A program made the translations under genes and the position numbers. A model generated the notes under the pieces. That model did no database searches and had not been told where the DNA came from. It worked only from the letters and a program-made list of their open reading frames with translations. Positions 34,886 to 47,400 of a stretch of 64,000 bases of DNA are shown one piece after another. Positions within the stretch are counted from its first letter, which is position 1, and each line of letters opens with the position of its first letter. The stretch spans positions 4,829,731 to 4,893,730 of the forward strand of contig CM038039.1 in assembly GCA_021397845.1 (NCBI GenBank), given 5' to 3'. The stretch comes from Areca catechu (lineage: Eukaryota > Streptophyta > Magnoliopsida > Arecales > Arecaceae).

Positions 34886-36286
34886 GTAGGACAAGAGTGT
34901 TAGATTGATTGCCTCGATTCAATTCTAAAAGAAACCTAGACTCAATGGAAAGCCTAGCTAGAAAAAAATCTAGAAAAAAGAAAAGAAAAAAAAAAAAACG
35001 ATCTTTTTTTTTGGCCCGCGGAACAGGCTAGCTTGCAAGCTAGACCACTAGCCTAGGAACACGCGTGCGTAGCCATGCAGTTTAGCTAGGCACGCGGCCC
35101 AATGCAGCACTCGTGCTAGCCCAAGAGGGTGCACGATGGCCCAGGTCCAAGTCTCGCTGATTTTTTTCCTCTTTTCCCTATGTATATAGTGCATGGATCT
35201 TGACGATCCATGGGAGGAAATCGAGTGGCGTATGTACGACAATCGCATGATCAGGTGGCTAAGCATCGACCACACGATAATCAGACGACTGAGAGTGTCC
35301 GCCATCATGTTGCGTGATTTGGCTTGATTTAAGTATGATTTTCGGTGTGATCGAGACTGATCGATGGTCAGAAAGGGCTTTGCAATCAAATGCTTATTAG
35401 AAGAGCTACATGATTTTGATTTGGACATGATTTGGATCGTTAGACTATTGGTGAGACGCTTTTCATAGCATTATGAACAGAGTACCGAACTGGGTGTGAG
35501 GATCAAAAAAGTAGTGAAGGATCTTTAGAAAGTCCACAGGCCTGTGTTGAGAGCTTATATGAGAGATTTTTTAGAATTTTTTGTTGTGAGACTTATACGG
35601 GATTGAGAAAAAGTTTTCATTCTTGTAAGTTATTTTTCTCATAGTAAAATCTTGCATGCCATCTAATTATGTCTTCTATTTTATTTTATTTCTTCTTCTT
35701 TCTTCTGCGGTATCGACATCGACAATCATGATCCTAGAAATGAAGATCCATATTCCGTACGAGCGATCAACCAATAAGAATGGTATCAATGTAGTTTATA
35801 CCCCAACAAAGAGTTAAAATAAAATTTGTTATCCAAGAATATATAAAAATTTAAATTTAATCACATTAAATAAATTGGCTAGAAAAACACATCAGTTAAA
35901 ATTTTTAAAAGAAGATGCTAGCCTTAAAAGAATAAAAAGCCAATTGCAAGACCACATGATCATTCAAAAATATAATTTTTTTTAAAAAAAAATAATCAAT
36001 CTGTCTGTGCTAACCTTCTTAATGGACTCTAGGCAAGGAAAAAACATGTAAATTTTCCTTATGAAATAGATTTTGATGAAAGAAAAATTACTATAAAAAC
36101 TTGACCATTCAAATGAACCAAAATATATTAGAATATGATAAGGCAGATATTAATGATCTCTTGAAAAAATAACTAATTAGGTCCAGCACACCCGACCTAA
36201 TTAGTAATTATTAATTCTTGGAGTTTTGCAACATTTCATATTTAAAAAAATACTGAACTTGAAAGAGGAGCACCCAAATTGGTAAT
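34886..36286. other. Intergenic, no gene seen
   Basis: Mostly AT-rich. The minus-strand open frame at 35048-35428 has no recognisable domain. It ends in GTAAT (36282-36286), the probable left target duplication of element 3. Confidence 0.5.
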
Positions 36287-36605
36287 TATTGTGATAAACA
36301 GGTTCAAAAAGATAATTGCAGGTTCAAAAACTTAATTGATCTTATCCAAACCGGTTAACCAAACGGATTGACACGTCAATACATCCGACCTCCAACGGGA
36401 GAACAGATCAATGCTATGCTTCGGCTAACAATGACATACAACTTGAGATCGGCCCTCAGTAAATGGCCGATCCACGTTGGATGCTCTGAAGCAAACAGCT
36501 TCGAAGTAAATGGCCGAGCTACACTATTCTGAAGTAGATGGCTGATATATAGTAGGCCCGCTCCAAAGAGTATGACTCCGAAATAAACAGCTGATGTGAG
36601 TTTCC
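36287..36605 (+). repeat. Left LTR fragment of element 3
   Basis: Similar to the first part of the right LTR (40284 to about 40600) with shared 'gatggctgat' and 'ccgaagtagatggc' type stretches. Similarity stops near 36605, so this LTR is cut short or interrupted. Confidence 0.65.
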
Positions 36606-37267
36606 TTTCTTTCCGGTGTGAATGGCAGTTGTGGGCATTAATGGCGGCGTGGCGGGCATCGTTGTACGTTCCTTGAGAGGCCCGCCATTGTCCTCAGAGG
36701 AGAGGTGCTGCTCTCTTGGTAGCTGGTGTCTTTGTCTGGATTGGGGACCGAGCTGAAAAGATGGGCCCCGCCTTCGGTGGGCTTGCTTCAAGGTGGCTCG
36801 GCTGGGTGGTGAAGGGTAGAGCTCAACTCCGGACCAGCGGAGCTGGGCTTCGGATGAGCTCAACCTGACTGAGATGGACGAGGCCGACTAGCCCGGGGGA
36901 TCTGACCTCGGAGGGGCTCTTCGTGGCGGAAGAGGCTTGAGCTCGATTCCTGACCACGGGACCCGATCTCGAGGGGTCCGTCTCGAACGGTGGCTTGTGC
37001 TCGACTCCGGCCTAGGCGTCCCGACTTGGTGGGGACCGACCTTGCGGAGGACGGAGCTCGGCTTTGACGGGCGACCCCGTTGCTCCAGGGGTGCTCAGCC
37101 CGGCGAAGGGGCTCATTGTGGGAATCCACCATGGGGCCCGGTGAGGGCTCCACGTCAGTCTGTCTATGCCACGTCAGCGATCTAGCCACATCACCTCGCT
37201 ACCCCTTATTAACTCCCATCGATTCAGGATATCGGAGTTTACTTGGACTCTGGAGTTAAGAAGCAAG
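36606..37267. repeat. GC-rich block of unknown origin inside element 3
   Basis: Much richer in G and C than everything around it, with open frames on both strands that have no recognisable content. It begins where the left LTR similarity stops and ends at a purine-rich 'ggagttaagaagcaag' directly before TGTTATGATAAAC. It may be part of another LTR retroelement inserted in, or recombined with, the left LTR. Confidence 0.4.
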
Positions 37268-37778
37268 TGTTATGATAAACTAGGCTAATCAATTCACTCA
37301 AAGCCGATATCCTTATTGAAGGAAATCCGATGACTTCACACTTAGAAAAATTTTTCTCAGAATGAGAGTTGTTATATGTCCGACGACTTTGTATTTAAAG
37401 AAATTTTGCTCATAATTGGAGGTTTTAGATGTCCGATGACTTTATGCTTGGAATTTTTTTTTGGAAAAAGCTGCACCGTGACACAACTTCGAAGGAAAAT
37501 GTACTCTTCATTCATATCAAAAGGGGTACATTTGCATTTTTGCTTTGTTACAAAAATAAAAGAAAAAGCTACATAGAGTTAATCATCTGTTATTGCAATG
37601 ACATCTGGGTTGATCACAGGAGGAACCTCTTTGGTTAGACTTAGAGCTTCTAGATCAGCTACAAACGAGACCTCTCCTGGTTGTCCCTGAACTTCTTCAG
37701 CTATGGTCGGGATCTCTTTTGGCTATCCCGAAACTTCTTCAGCTTCAACTTGAGGTTCGGGTTCTTCTTCGACCTCTA

Positions 37779-39605
37779 CAAGTAAATGCTTGAGAGGTCT
37801 AACTCCGGGTAGAGCCCGAGAACCTCCTTGATTCCATTGTTAAAGCCTAGTTGGTAGCTGACTACTCCAGACTCCATCTCATCCTTAAATTTTGAAGACT
37901 TCTTAAAGTCTTCAATAGCCCTAACGACTTGCTCCTTCAGAGCTTCAGATTTCTTAGCCACCTCTTCGGCCTTCTTTTGGCTCTCCTTGGCTGAATGCTC
38001 CAAGGAGTGAATCATTTTCTTCTTTTTCCTAAGTTTTGCCTCCTGTTCAGATATCCTTAATTGAGCCTTCTTCAGCTCAGCCTTCAGAGTCTGAACATCA
38101 GCAATACTCTGGTTCAGCTTCTCCTCCATGGTTATTTTCAATTCTTCAGCCACCTCCTTTTCGGCTTTCACCGTCTGAAGTTCTTCCCGGATGCCTTGAT
38201 TGTGGTTGACAAACTATGATATGCCTTCCTCCATCAAGGTCACATCATGAATCAACTGCATCAAACAACAAAAGGGAAGAATTAGTCATGTTGGCTATAA
38301 TCATAAAGAAATGAATAAGGAGAAGTACACTTACTCTCAGTATGTTTGGATATATCGACTTAGCCACCTCATCGAGGTGGCGATTCTTCATGACCCCCTA
38401 ATCTCTTGGGAGGGGTATGGCCTTTAGCAGTTTTCTGGCCAGTTCGGGGTTCTCCAAACCTTGCCCATCCAAAAAAATGGCGAAGTCCACTTCATACTCC
38501 TTATCAGGGGGAGTGTCTCTCCCCAGCCTGGAGAGCCTTACCTTTGTCCCCAGGGGAAAGACGGGATGGTGGTGCATCGATGACAGGGGCAGGACCCGGT
38601 CGCCCTGGAGTTTGAGATGGAGTAGAGCCCCTTGAGTGAAGCTCTGTCAAAGAGACGTCATCATCGTCCGATGTCGTCCTTGTTGGAGTACTTCTCGTGG
38701 CCTCTTCGGCCTGAACCTTCTTCCAAATCTCCGACCCCTCTTGAGGGGTTGATCCAGACTTCTTTCGGGCGGCCTGGTAAAGCTTCCCGAAGTCTAACTT
38801 CATCTTCCCACCTACAAATAGAAGAAACTGTAGAAGATCAGCTAACGGAGATGTACAGAAAACAAGGTGGAACAGAGACTCACTATCAACTATATCTAAC
38901 TAGGACTCGCTGATTCGAGCAAGGTAAAGGTTTCGCTCTTCTAGCAATTCCTTGACTGGAGGAACCTCAGACGCAAACAACGTATCAAAGTCTGTTTGGT
39001 CAGCCCTCAAAACTTTCTTGCCCGCATTAGATCCAATCGGGGTACCTTCCACTCTATGTTAAAACTCTATGGCTGAGAAGAGAAAATGAAGAAGAAGCAG
39101 GGTTTCCATCTGTGGATGGTGCTAGGCTACCCTTAATCAATCTCCGACCAGGACGAGAATCGATGACCCACCATCCCTGGCCGTGGAAATCCTTCAATAT
39201 GAAGAGGAATGTAAATAGAGAAATCCTAGGCTCTACATTCAGGATATCACAAAAAACTAAGAAATCATAGATGGTCTATATGCTATTTGTAGTCAGCTAT
39301 ACAGGGACTACATGATACATGTTAAAAATTTTAGAGAAAAGGGGATGTAAAAGAAATCGAAGACCAGCCATCAGGTGGTCTTCGTATACTGAGATGGCAC
39401 CGGAAGGAGGACGGTTCATCCTTTCATCGGGTCGAGGATGTATCAAAGGAAGACTCTCAGGAATATGGTAATACTCTCTAAAATAAACTATTTTGGAAAA
39501 GGATAAATAATAGGGAATGGATTCCGGTCTAGATTCAGTGTTACTCTTCTTGGAAGAACCTGAAGCACTAGAAGACTCACCCCTCTCTACTGGCCGGAAT
39601 CCCAT
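37779..39605 (-). pseudogene. Large antisense gene (aORF) of element 3
   Basis: Minus strand. Exon 1 starts at 39605 (MGFRPVERGESS), has a serine-rich lead, then AISVYEDHLMAGLRFLLHPL, and is disrupted by stops from 39297 on. The exon 2 acceptor (AG at 38813-38812) again leads in phase 1 to GGKMKL, matching elements 1 and 2. Exon 2 is basic and serine/threonine rich and ends at a GT donor near 38334. The exon 3 acceptor (TGCAG, 38256) opens a coiled coil of about 110 residues ending in VVSYQLGFNNGIKEVLGLY and LDLSS near 37785. The coiled-coil exon is still fully open, while exon 1 is broken. Confidence 0.7.
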
Positions 39606-39795
39606 TGGCGGCAGGGACTTTTAAAGACCTAACCATGATAAAAAGGGGAAAAAAGAAAGAGGTCTCTATCTGTGGAAGAAGAGGAAAACTTGAGAAGAAG
39701 GAGGTTCGGAATGATTGAAGGAGAAGAAAAATTTCGATGAAAGAGAAGAAAAATTTCGACGAAGGCGGAGAAATTCATTCTGTAAGGCAAATGCT

Positions 39796-39805
39796 CTTTA
39801 TATAG
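39796..39805 (-). promoter_or_regulatory. TATA box for antisense gene of element 3
   Basis: Minus-strand ctatataaag lies about 190 bp upstream of the start at 39605, in the same relative place as the TATA boxes of the antisense genes in elements 2 and 4. Confidence 0.5.
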
Positions 39806-40283
39806 AAGACCACAATGGTTTAGATAATCTTATTGGAAAACTAGAAACATCAAAGAACGTGCCATGTATGAGCAGCACCGATCGTGGATACGAACTCCTA
39901 AGGAACGCTAGCCGATTTGATGGGAGGAAAACCAACTTGTCAATCGGGATCTGTAGGAAGGCAATCAATGGCCGAGATGAGGTTTTCGCATGATAATGGA
40001 TGAACATGATGGCGCCATGTCACTTGATCCTAGTCGAAGACAAAAAGTCTGTCGAAAACCTTATAATGGAAAAGATCAATATAACTCTCAAACCCACGCC
40101 ATTTCTCCAAGACCAATAGGAGCCTGATACCTGTCCAAGGCATGATGCTCAAATCAGAAAGTAGTTATTATGATCAGCTGGACTAAAGATTCGCCATCAT
40201 TGGCTATCTTTTCTTCTGCCAAAATATTAGTACTCCTATTTTTCAAAGTAATAAATTACTTTGAAATTGGGAGTGGGGGACAA

Positions 40284-41155
40284 CTGTTATGATAAACCAG
40301 TTTAAAAAGATAATTGCCAGTTCAAAAACTCAATTGATCCTACAAGACCGGTAGACCGATGGATTGACACATCGACACACCTGACCTTCGACGGGAGAAC
40401 GGATCAACGCTACGCTTCGGCTAGCAATAACATACAATTTGAGATCGGTCCTTAGTAAATGGCCGATCCATGTTATATGCTCCGAAGCAAACAGCTCCGA
40501 AGTAAATGGCCGATCCACATAGTTCCGAAGTAGATGGCTAATATACAATAGATCCACTCCGAAGAGTATAACTTCGAAGTAAATGGCTGATCGACAACCA
40601 ATGAGATAACTATCGATCAACTCCAAAGAGAATGGCCGATCTACTTCAAACTAAAACCGTCAAGAACAGACTTGGTTGTTATAACCAATCAATCATATGT
40701 CTGACAGCTATGGCTTCAGTAAGACCAAGGTAACCAACCTCCGACAGTAACTACAATTAGTTGAATGGAAGTTAGATTAACTAACTTCCCTAACAGAAAT
40801 TGAGAAGGCTTAACTACTTTTAGTTACAGCAACACCTATAAAAAGCGATAAAGGGGGACCTCCGAGGTAAGCTATTCCAAGTAGTGCTAATCCACTCTAC
40901 GTAAGTCTGAGTTGGTCTACGACTAGCTTGCACTATGCTCACCTAACTCTCCACTCATTTTATCTTGCTTTCTTTCTTTGAGCTCTCCATTCCATGGCCT
41001 GAACCCTACTGACTTAAGCATCGGAGTGTCTCCCACCAGAGAAAATCCGGTCAGAAATTTATTTTGCAGGAATCCAAGAAGGTGAACCGGTGAATCCAAG
41101 GAGGAAAACCGGTAATCTAGGCACTCTGTCCGGTCTGCAGGGATAAGCGTCAACA
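40284..41155 (+). repeat. Right LTR of element 3
   Basis: Starts TGTTATGATAAACC after a polypurine tract and ends CAACA. A TATA-like cctataaaaagc is at about 40828-40840. The downstream part contains 'gcatcggagtgtctcccaccagag', a segment also recognisable in the LTRs of elements 1 and 4, so these LTRs are related. Confidence 0.85.
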
Positions 41156-41299
41156 GTAACAAACTACAAATCCCAAAATAAAGCTTTAAGATAGATTATA
41201 CCTATTAAATAGAATAATTGATGCAAATGTATTTTCGAAATTTGATTTATAATTAGGGTTTTGACAAATTCAAATCAAAGAGGAGAATAAATATAAGAC

Positions 41300-42152
41300 A
41301 ACCTTCACAGTTCTATTTGGTCACTTTGAATGAAATGTCATGCTTTTTGGACTCAAAAATGCCCCTTCTAAATTTCAGAAGATAAGGAATGAGATCTTCA
41401 ATCCATATACAAAGTTTATAATCGTCTACAATGATGACCTAATAGTTTTCTCAAACTTTATTAAACAGCATTTTAAATATCTTCATATCTTTTAAACCTA
41501 GTTATTACAAATGGTCTGGGCTTATCTCGATCCAAATTAAAAATTTTCTAAACCAAATAAGATTTCTTGGTCATGATTTATTTCGAGGAATAATTAAATC
41601 TATCAATAGAAGTACAGATTTTGCTAACAAATTTTTTGATATAATCTTAGATAAAAAATAATTACTAAGGTCTTTAGGGAGCTTAAATCATATCTCTGAC
41701 TACTTCAAAAATCCGAGAGTAATAGTGAAACCACTTTATGATAGGCTTAAGAAAAAATCCCCAAAATGTATTAAAATACACACGAGTGTTATAAGACAAA
41801 TTAAAACTCATGTTAAAACTCTTCCATGTTTATACCTTCCTGTAGCTAGAATTCCAAAAATTGTAGAAAAAGATGCTTTAGACATAGGATATAGTAGTGT
41901 TCTCAAACAAAATAACAACGGGATTGAGCAATTAATTCAATAACTTCTGGTGTCTAGAATGATATTCAAAAGAGATATTCTATTATTTAGAAAGAAGTTT
42001 TATCAATTATTTTATATATTTTTAAGTTTCAAAGTGATTTATTTAACTAAAGATTTTTACTAAGAATTGGTTGTAAAGCAGTAAAATTTATTTTAGAAAA
42101 AATGTAAAAACCTTAGCTTCAAAATATATATTTTCTAGATGGTATCAGAGCC
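41300..42152 (+). pseudogene. Endogenous pararetrovirus fragment (RT-RNase H and primer site)
   Basis: Several frames together resemble the reverse transcriptase and start of RNase H of plant pararetroviruses (Caulimoviridae). The catalytic box lies at 41427-41438 and reads Y-N-D-D, with Asn where Ile or Val is usual. The longest open part is 41725-41943, at the RT to RNase H transition. Stops and frameshifts occur before and after it, for example near 41500, 41660 and 41941. At 42140-42152 the sequence tggtatcagagcc is complementary to the 3' end of initiator Met tRNA, the primer site used by these viruses. No coat or movement protein region is recognisable. It is an old, non-functional integrated copy. 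A Ty3-type or Ty1-type retroelement is the alternative. Confidence 0.6.
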
Positions 42153-42483
42153 AATTAAAATATATATTTGTTTTAGAAAAAGATGTAAAGTTCCCCCTAC
42201 TTCTCAATTTATTCTTGTAATTTGAACTTTCTTGGATTATTTGTTGGAAATACTCTATTATTTTCATTCCAAATTTTCAACTACAATTCAGTAGAAAAAT
42301 CAAAGTTAAATGGTGGTAGAAGTTCAACCCAAATAAAGCCACCAAGTTCAAAATTCTGAACTGGTTCAACAAAAACCCATAATTCTCTCTCAATATTAAA
42401 TTGGTGACATCAAAATTCAAGCCTTTTCAAAATCAAAACTTGTAATAACTAAATCCAAGTCAAAGTACAAAAAATTATTGCTC

Positions 42484-42876
42484 GGAGACTTTTGCATATG
42501 TCAGTCACAAATTATGCTTTTGTAGGTGTTAGTGGATGGCAAAATACTTTTGCAAGTATCAATAGAAGCTTTTGCAAGATGTTAAAATGTTTTTATCAAT
42601 CACATGATGTCTAATAAGTTCTAGCAAATGTTAGAATGCTCTTACAGGTATATTTTGTAGACATCGGCCATATAAGACGTCAGTGGAGGCTAGAATATTT
42701 TTGTAGGTATTAGTAAAAGCTTTTGCAGGATGTTAGAATACTTTCGTCAGTCACATATCTCCTGATATGCTTTTGTCAGCTATTGTTGAATGCTCTAGGG
42801 TGAATTACAAAAGTATTCTGCCCTCCACCAATACTTGCAAAAGTATAATTTGTAACTGACATATGCAAAAGTCTCC
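42484..42876. repeat. Inverted repeat, 75-bp arms
   Basis: The left arm 42484-42558 and the right arm 42802-42876 are reverse complements with only about ten mismatches. The spacer is about 243 bp and contains more diverged 'ttttgcagg.tgttagaat' units. RNA or single-stranded DNA from here could form a long hairpin. There are no transposase frames. A foldback element or MITE remnant is possible. Confidence 0.8.
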
Positions 42877-43129
42877 ATCGAAGTCTACAAAAACTAAACT
42901 TGATGATACCAATTGATGGCTCCAAGCTACACTTTTACTATCAATCCTGCTTGATACAACTTAGATACAAGATTTTGGAAATCCGGATACAAAGAATATT
43001 TGAATACAAGATTTTGGAGAAGTCGAGAAAGGAGGAAGAGGGAAAGAAGAGCTCAAGTAGAAGTTTTGAGTTCTGCATTTGATCTTCGGTTCTTTACTTC
43101 CTATAAATTGAGCATTCATTTATTTTAAA

Positions 43130-43530
43130 TTTTAGTTGATTATAATATATCATTTATAATATACACTATATTATATTATAATATATTATATAATATAAAC
43201 AATAATACATAATATATTATTGTACCAATATAATACTTTTATAATATATACTATATTATTATATATTATTATATATAAAAATGATATATAATATAATATA
43301 AATTATAAAATATATAATAAATATATTAATATAATAAAAAATATTATCAAAAAAATGAATAAATTTTAATAACTTATATAAAAAATAATATTGTCAAAAA
43401 AAACATGGATAATAAATTTTAGATGTATTTTTCAATGTATATAAGGCATGAATAAATTATTTTTTTTCTAAATATTTTTTAAAAAATATTTATTTAAAAA
43501 TAAAAATTTTATATAAATTATTTATCCTAC
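43130..43530. repeat. AT-only low-complexity tract
   Basis: About 400 bp of nearly pure A/T with irregular TATAATATA repeats. I see no function. It separates the inverted repeat from the promoter region of the gene at 44457. Confidence 0.85.
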
Positions 43531-43559
43531 AAAGAACAGGTTTTGATCACCGAAATGTA

Positions 43560-44456
43560 AAGGAACGGAGCAAGTTATCACCCGGCATAAGATTGGCATA
43601 CTTTATTTTAGTCCCCTTTGGCTCCGAGTAGGACGCGGTACAGCTGGACTCCGTTTGGGAAAAGGGTATGGCCAGTAAATTTGTCAGGGACCTGGGCCAT
43701 TCATTTCTCTCGAATGAACGGACAAAGTAAAAAGTTTGGAAAGCCTTCCAGAGATTTCACGGTTTCACGGTAAGTGTTGCCGTGTCTCATACTTTTGCCT
43801 AACCTACTCTCGCATCTCGTCCGTCCATGTTATGAACCACAGGACCTTGTCCTTCCATATTTTCCTCGATATTCTTGATTCCCCATCGATGCTGTTTGGG
43901 GTTCGGTCGGCACAAGAAGGAGAAACAGCCGTCCAATTCAGATCTGACGTTCCAGAACAGTCCAAATGGCCGCATGATGAGTTTTTTCTTTAATTTGGTA
44001 TTTCTTTTTTCTCTTACCTTTTTCCGTTCTAAACCCTAGGTCTCGTGAAATCGGCGAAACCCTAGCTCTCCACGGTCAAGAAATTACCCTGAAAAAATTA
44101 GACAAATCTAAGGATTCTCCTTCGTGAAACCTCAGATTCGACACGTTAACCATTTCCCCCAACGTTTCTTGCTCGGATCGGTGCGTGATTTGGATTCTCT
44201 GGATGATTTTTGTGCAGGTTTGTGTTTTCCTTGTCTATTACTTTGATTGATTCGGTTTTAATGCTGGATCGATTGGAGAATCGGTTTTGATCGATTCCAT
44301 CGTTACTCCAGGGATCGATTCCGGTGCTTCTCGGGATAAACACGCTCCGAAATTTGCAATCAGATCCGAAATTTCGGTTTCGATCTGAGCGTCATGTATA
44401 AAAGAAGATGAGATTGGGGGTTTTGATTTTTCTTCCTGTGGATCGACGGGTTGTAG
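43560..44456 (+). promoter_or_regulatory. Promoter and 5' leader region of the EPL-like gene
   Basis: The sequence becomes more balanced in base composition, as in plant gene starts. A possible leader intron or exon border is seen at gtgcag near 44213-44218, and ttgtag directly precedes the ATG at 44457. A clear TATA box is not visible. The short open frame at 43736-43993 has no recognisable content. Confidence 0.45.
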
Positions 44457-47400
44457 ATGGAAGATAGCATTCAGAAATCTGGTTCGTCCAATACCTCTAA
44501 AAGGTCAAAATCGTTGCATCTCCAGAGCATCGATGCTGAGAAATCGAGGCATTCCATTGGAAAATCTAGTGTTAACAACTGGAATTCGAACACAAGCCAG
44601 GAATCTAAGGATTCAAAGCTGAAACATCGATCATCATTGGAACATGAAGGCTCTGTTGCAGTGGAATCAAGGAAGAAAAGGAGCAGAAAAAATGTCTCGT
44701 TGAGTAATTTTGTTCCCGTATCCGATAGGTATCAGAAGGATCTGGATGCGTCGAGGTTAAAGCCAAATGGTGTAGGTGGCGCTTCACTGAAAGAGAGTGA
44801 TTTAAGCGAGCACTCAGCCCAAAGAAAGGATGAAGACAGTAGAGCCCTGAATGCGGGTAATTTGGAGAGCTCAAATTGTGTGGGTGACACTGTTGCCATT
44901 CCGAAAAGGTCCCGTGGCATATTGGGAAAAACGAAATATTCTGAAAGCTCTACTAGCTTGAAGTGTGCAACCAATGATTCTATTTGTGGTGCCGACGAGA
45001 CAAGTAAATTATCCACCAATCTGAAGCCCCCATCTTATGTGTCAATTGACAAGATGAAAAAGAAGAAATTCCATGAACTTGTGGACAATGGTTCAAGTAC
45101 AGACCATCCTTACTCCAGCATCAAGGTTGAAAGTGGGAATGTTGTCAACATTACTTTGAAAAAAGCTAGAAGAAGAAAGAGACAGAGCACCATAATGGAA
45201 AATATGACCCAAGTAGAGGCTCAAGCTTGTTTACTTACGGACGAAGATAAGTTTTATGATGATTTCCTAGATGACGATGAGGAGGAGAATCTTGAACAGA
45301 ATGCTGCTAGGATGCTTTCATCTCGTTTTGATCCAAGATGCACTAGGTTTTTGGGGAATAAGATGGAATCTGTAAAACCAACAAATGGATCATCTTTACA
45401 GTTATCTCACAAGAACTTCAAGGGTGAAGGATCAGAGATGGTTTCAGTTGATGCTGCTAGTAGAGTGTTAAGGCCAAGAAAACACATTGGTAAAAGTTTT
45501 GTTAGGAAGCGTCGCCATTTCTATGAAGTCAACTCTAGCAATATGGATCCCTATTGGGTTATAAAGCAGCGAATCAGGATCTATTGGCCTTTGGACAAGA
45601 CTTGGTATTTTGGTGTGGTTAAGAATTATGATCCGGTAACGAAGATGCACCATGTCAAATATGACATTCGGGATGAAGAATGGATTAATCTCCATAACGA
45701 GAGATTCAAATTGTTGCTTTTTCCTAGCGAAGTTGCTTGTAAGCTTAGCCATGAAAAACTAGGGTCAGTTGTGAAGCAAAAAACTGAAAATGAGGATAGG
45801 AATGATATGGATGAAAACTCTATGGCAAGAATTGTGGAGTCAGAGCCCATTATCTCATTGTTTGCTCGGTTAACTGATGCAATAAAATCATCCAAACATG
45901 TTATCAGAAAGAAGCCACAAAGGATACATCTGCCCATGGATTGTGGGCCTTCAATCTCATTGTTACCTAATGAGTGCAAATCTGTGAGCAAGCCTAGTAT
46001 GGTCTCTAATAAATTATCCTGTAGCAGTACTATGCCAGATTGGTCAATCAGGGAGCACATTAATGAAGTGCCGCCTGTACTAGAGAGAAAAATTAGCTCT
46101 GACAACAGGAAGATATCTTTTGTTTATATAAGGAAACGCTTTTCCAAGAGGGTGAAGGGCTTGGACAATGCACTAGACAATTTTGCTTCTGTAGGTGGGC
46201 CCATTGATTTGCTTGCTTCTGTTGCTGACAACAGGTCAGCTTTGGAAGAACTGCATGATGCTGTCACAACTAAACAAATTACATGGAATTTGATCTTCAC
46301 ACTCCAAGGCATTGGTTTTCATGCATCTGAAACTAAAATAATTTCGCTATGTAATGCTGATTTTCTCTTTCATCATGGTAAACTGATGCATATATGGCCA
46401 ACTGTTCATATGGAAATAGTTATTGTTGATAATGTTCAGGGGTTAAAGATTTTGACATTTGAAGGCTGTTTAAGGTGGACAGTTGCTATTATTTGTTTGA
46501 TTATGACCACAATCCATCTGCAAGAAAAATGCAACAGGCTGCCGGAGCTGCAAATTCCGTTCACTTCAGTTGGATTTAAGCTTCAGGGCTGCACCATGAA
46601 AGAGAGCAGCTTCTTTTTGTGATTAATAACTTTATGGAGCTGGAGAGTTCGAAATGGAAATTCTTGGAAAATAAACTTAGACAACAGTGTATTTCAACAA
46701 GCAAGCTACCTGTTGCTGACTGCACATATGCCAATGTGAAGAGCCTGTTGAGTATAAGTAACCGCCTACTATGTGCTTATGCTTTTGAAGAGCCAGACAC
46801 ATCTGTGGTAAATTCTTTTGTCCCTTACATTTTGCTTTAACTTTCTTGCTGAATATTAGTCACCTATCCTGTTATGTATGATTGCTTTTTCTATCGACTT
46901 CTCATGCTCTTGTGCTGCAACGCTTATAGATTAAGTCTGCTTCATTCACAGCATTGTTTATTTACCTTGATCCACCATATAAATTATCTTTTGTCTTTTT
47001 CCTTCCTGACATGCAGCAGACAAATTTAGAGAAGTACTATTTAAGTGATTAAATAAACTAACTGAATCTTTGTGATTGCATTTGGATTTTGTTTTGGACT
47101 TTCTACAAATGATTAAAAAGCACAAGATGCATGTATGCTTTTGAATTTACATACATGTCAGATAATAACTCAGCTTCTTAATCTGGTTTGCTACATTATA
47201 GACTGGATTTTTTTTTCTTTTTGGGGGACGAAATGTTCCGGAAGAAAATACACTAAAAAGTTATCTGCCTTTTGTAATAATTGACATCAGCTGGAAAGAG
47301 AAAGAATTATGACACCAAACATGTTGCTTTATAAAAGGAAAAGAAATTATTTCATCATTGTATAACATGTTATTCAGACCCTTTTTTTGAAATTGTGAAG

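Larger units (their letters stand above)
36287..41155 (+). mobile_element. Deleted Tat-type element 3 without gag-pol
   Basis: Left LTR sequence (36287 to about 36605) and the right LTR (40284-41155) share their start region (ataaac followed by 'ttaaaaagataattgc'). The flanks GTAAT (36282-36286) and GTAAC (41156-41160) look like a target duplication with one change. The interior of about 3.7 kb holds only a GC-rich block (36606-37267), a second LTR-start-like TGTTATGATAAAC at 37268, the antisense gene, and a polypurine tract (agtgggggacaac) before the right LTR. No gag, protease, RT or integrase is recognisable. It is a large internal deletion derivative or a non-autonomous form, possibly a composite of two insertions. 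Confidence 0.7.

Noticed and set aside
35048..35428. 126-codon minus-strand frame
   Set aside because: No domain, repeats or homologous context recognised; plausible by chance.
36860..37189. Open frames on both strands of the GC-rich block in element 3
   Set aside because: Stops are rare in GC-rich sequence; content is low in complexity and resembles nothing known to me.
39715..39993. 92-codon plus-strand frame in element 3
   Set aside because: It overlaps the promoter and leader of the antisense gene and has no counterpart in the other elements.
43736..43993. 85-codon frame just upstream of the EPL-like gene
   Set aside because: It lies in the promoter or leader, with no recognisable domain; an upstream ORF role cannot be supported.
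44605..46312. Minus-strand frames of 60-160 codons inside EPL exon 1
   Set aside because: They overlap a well-supported exon and have no features of their own.
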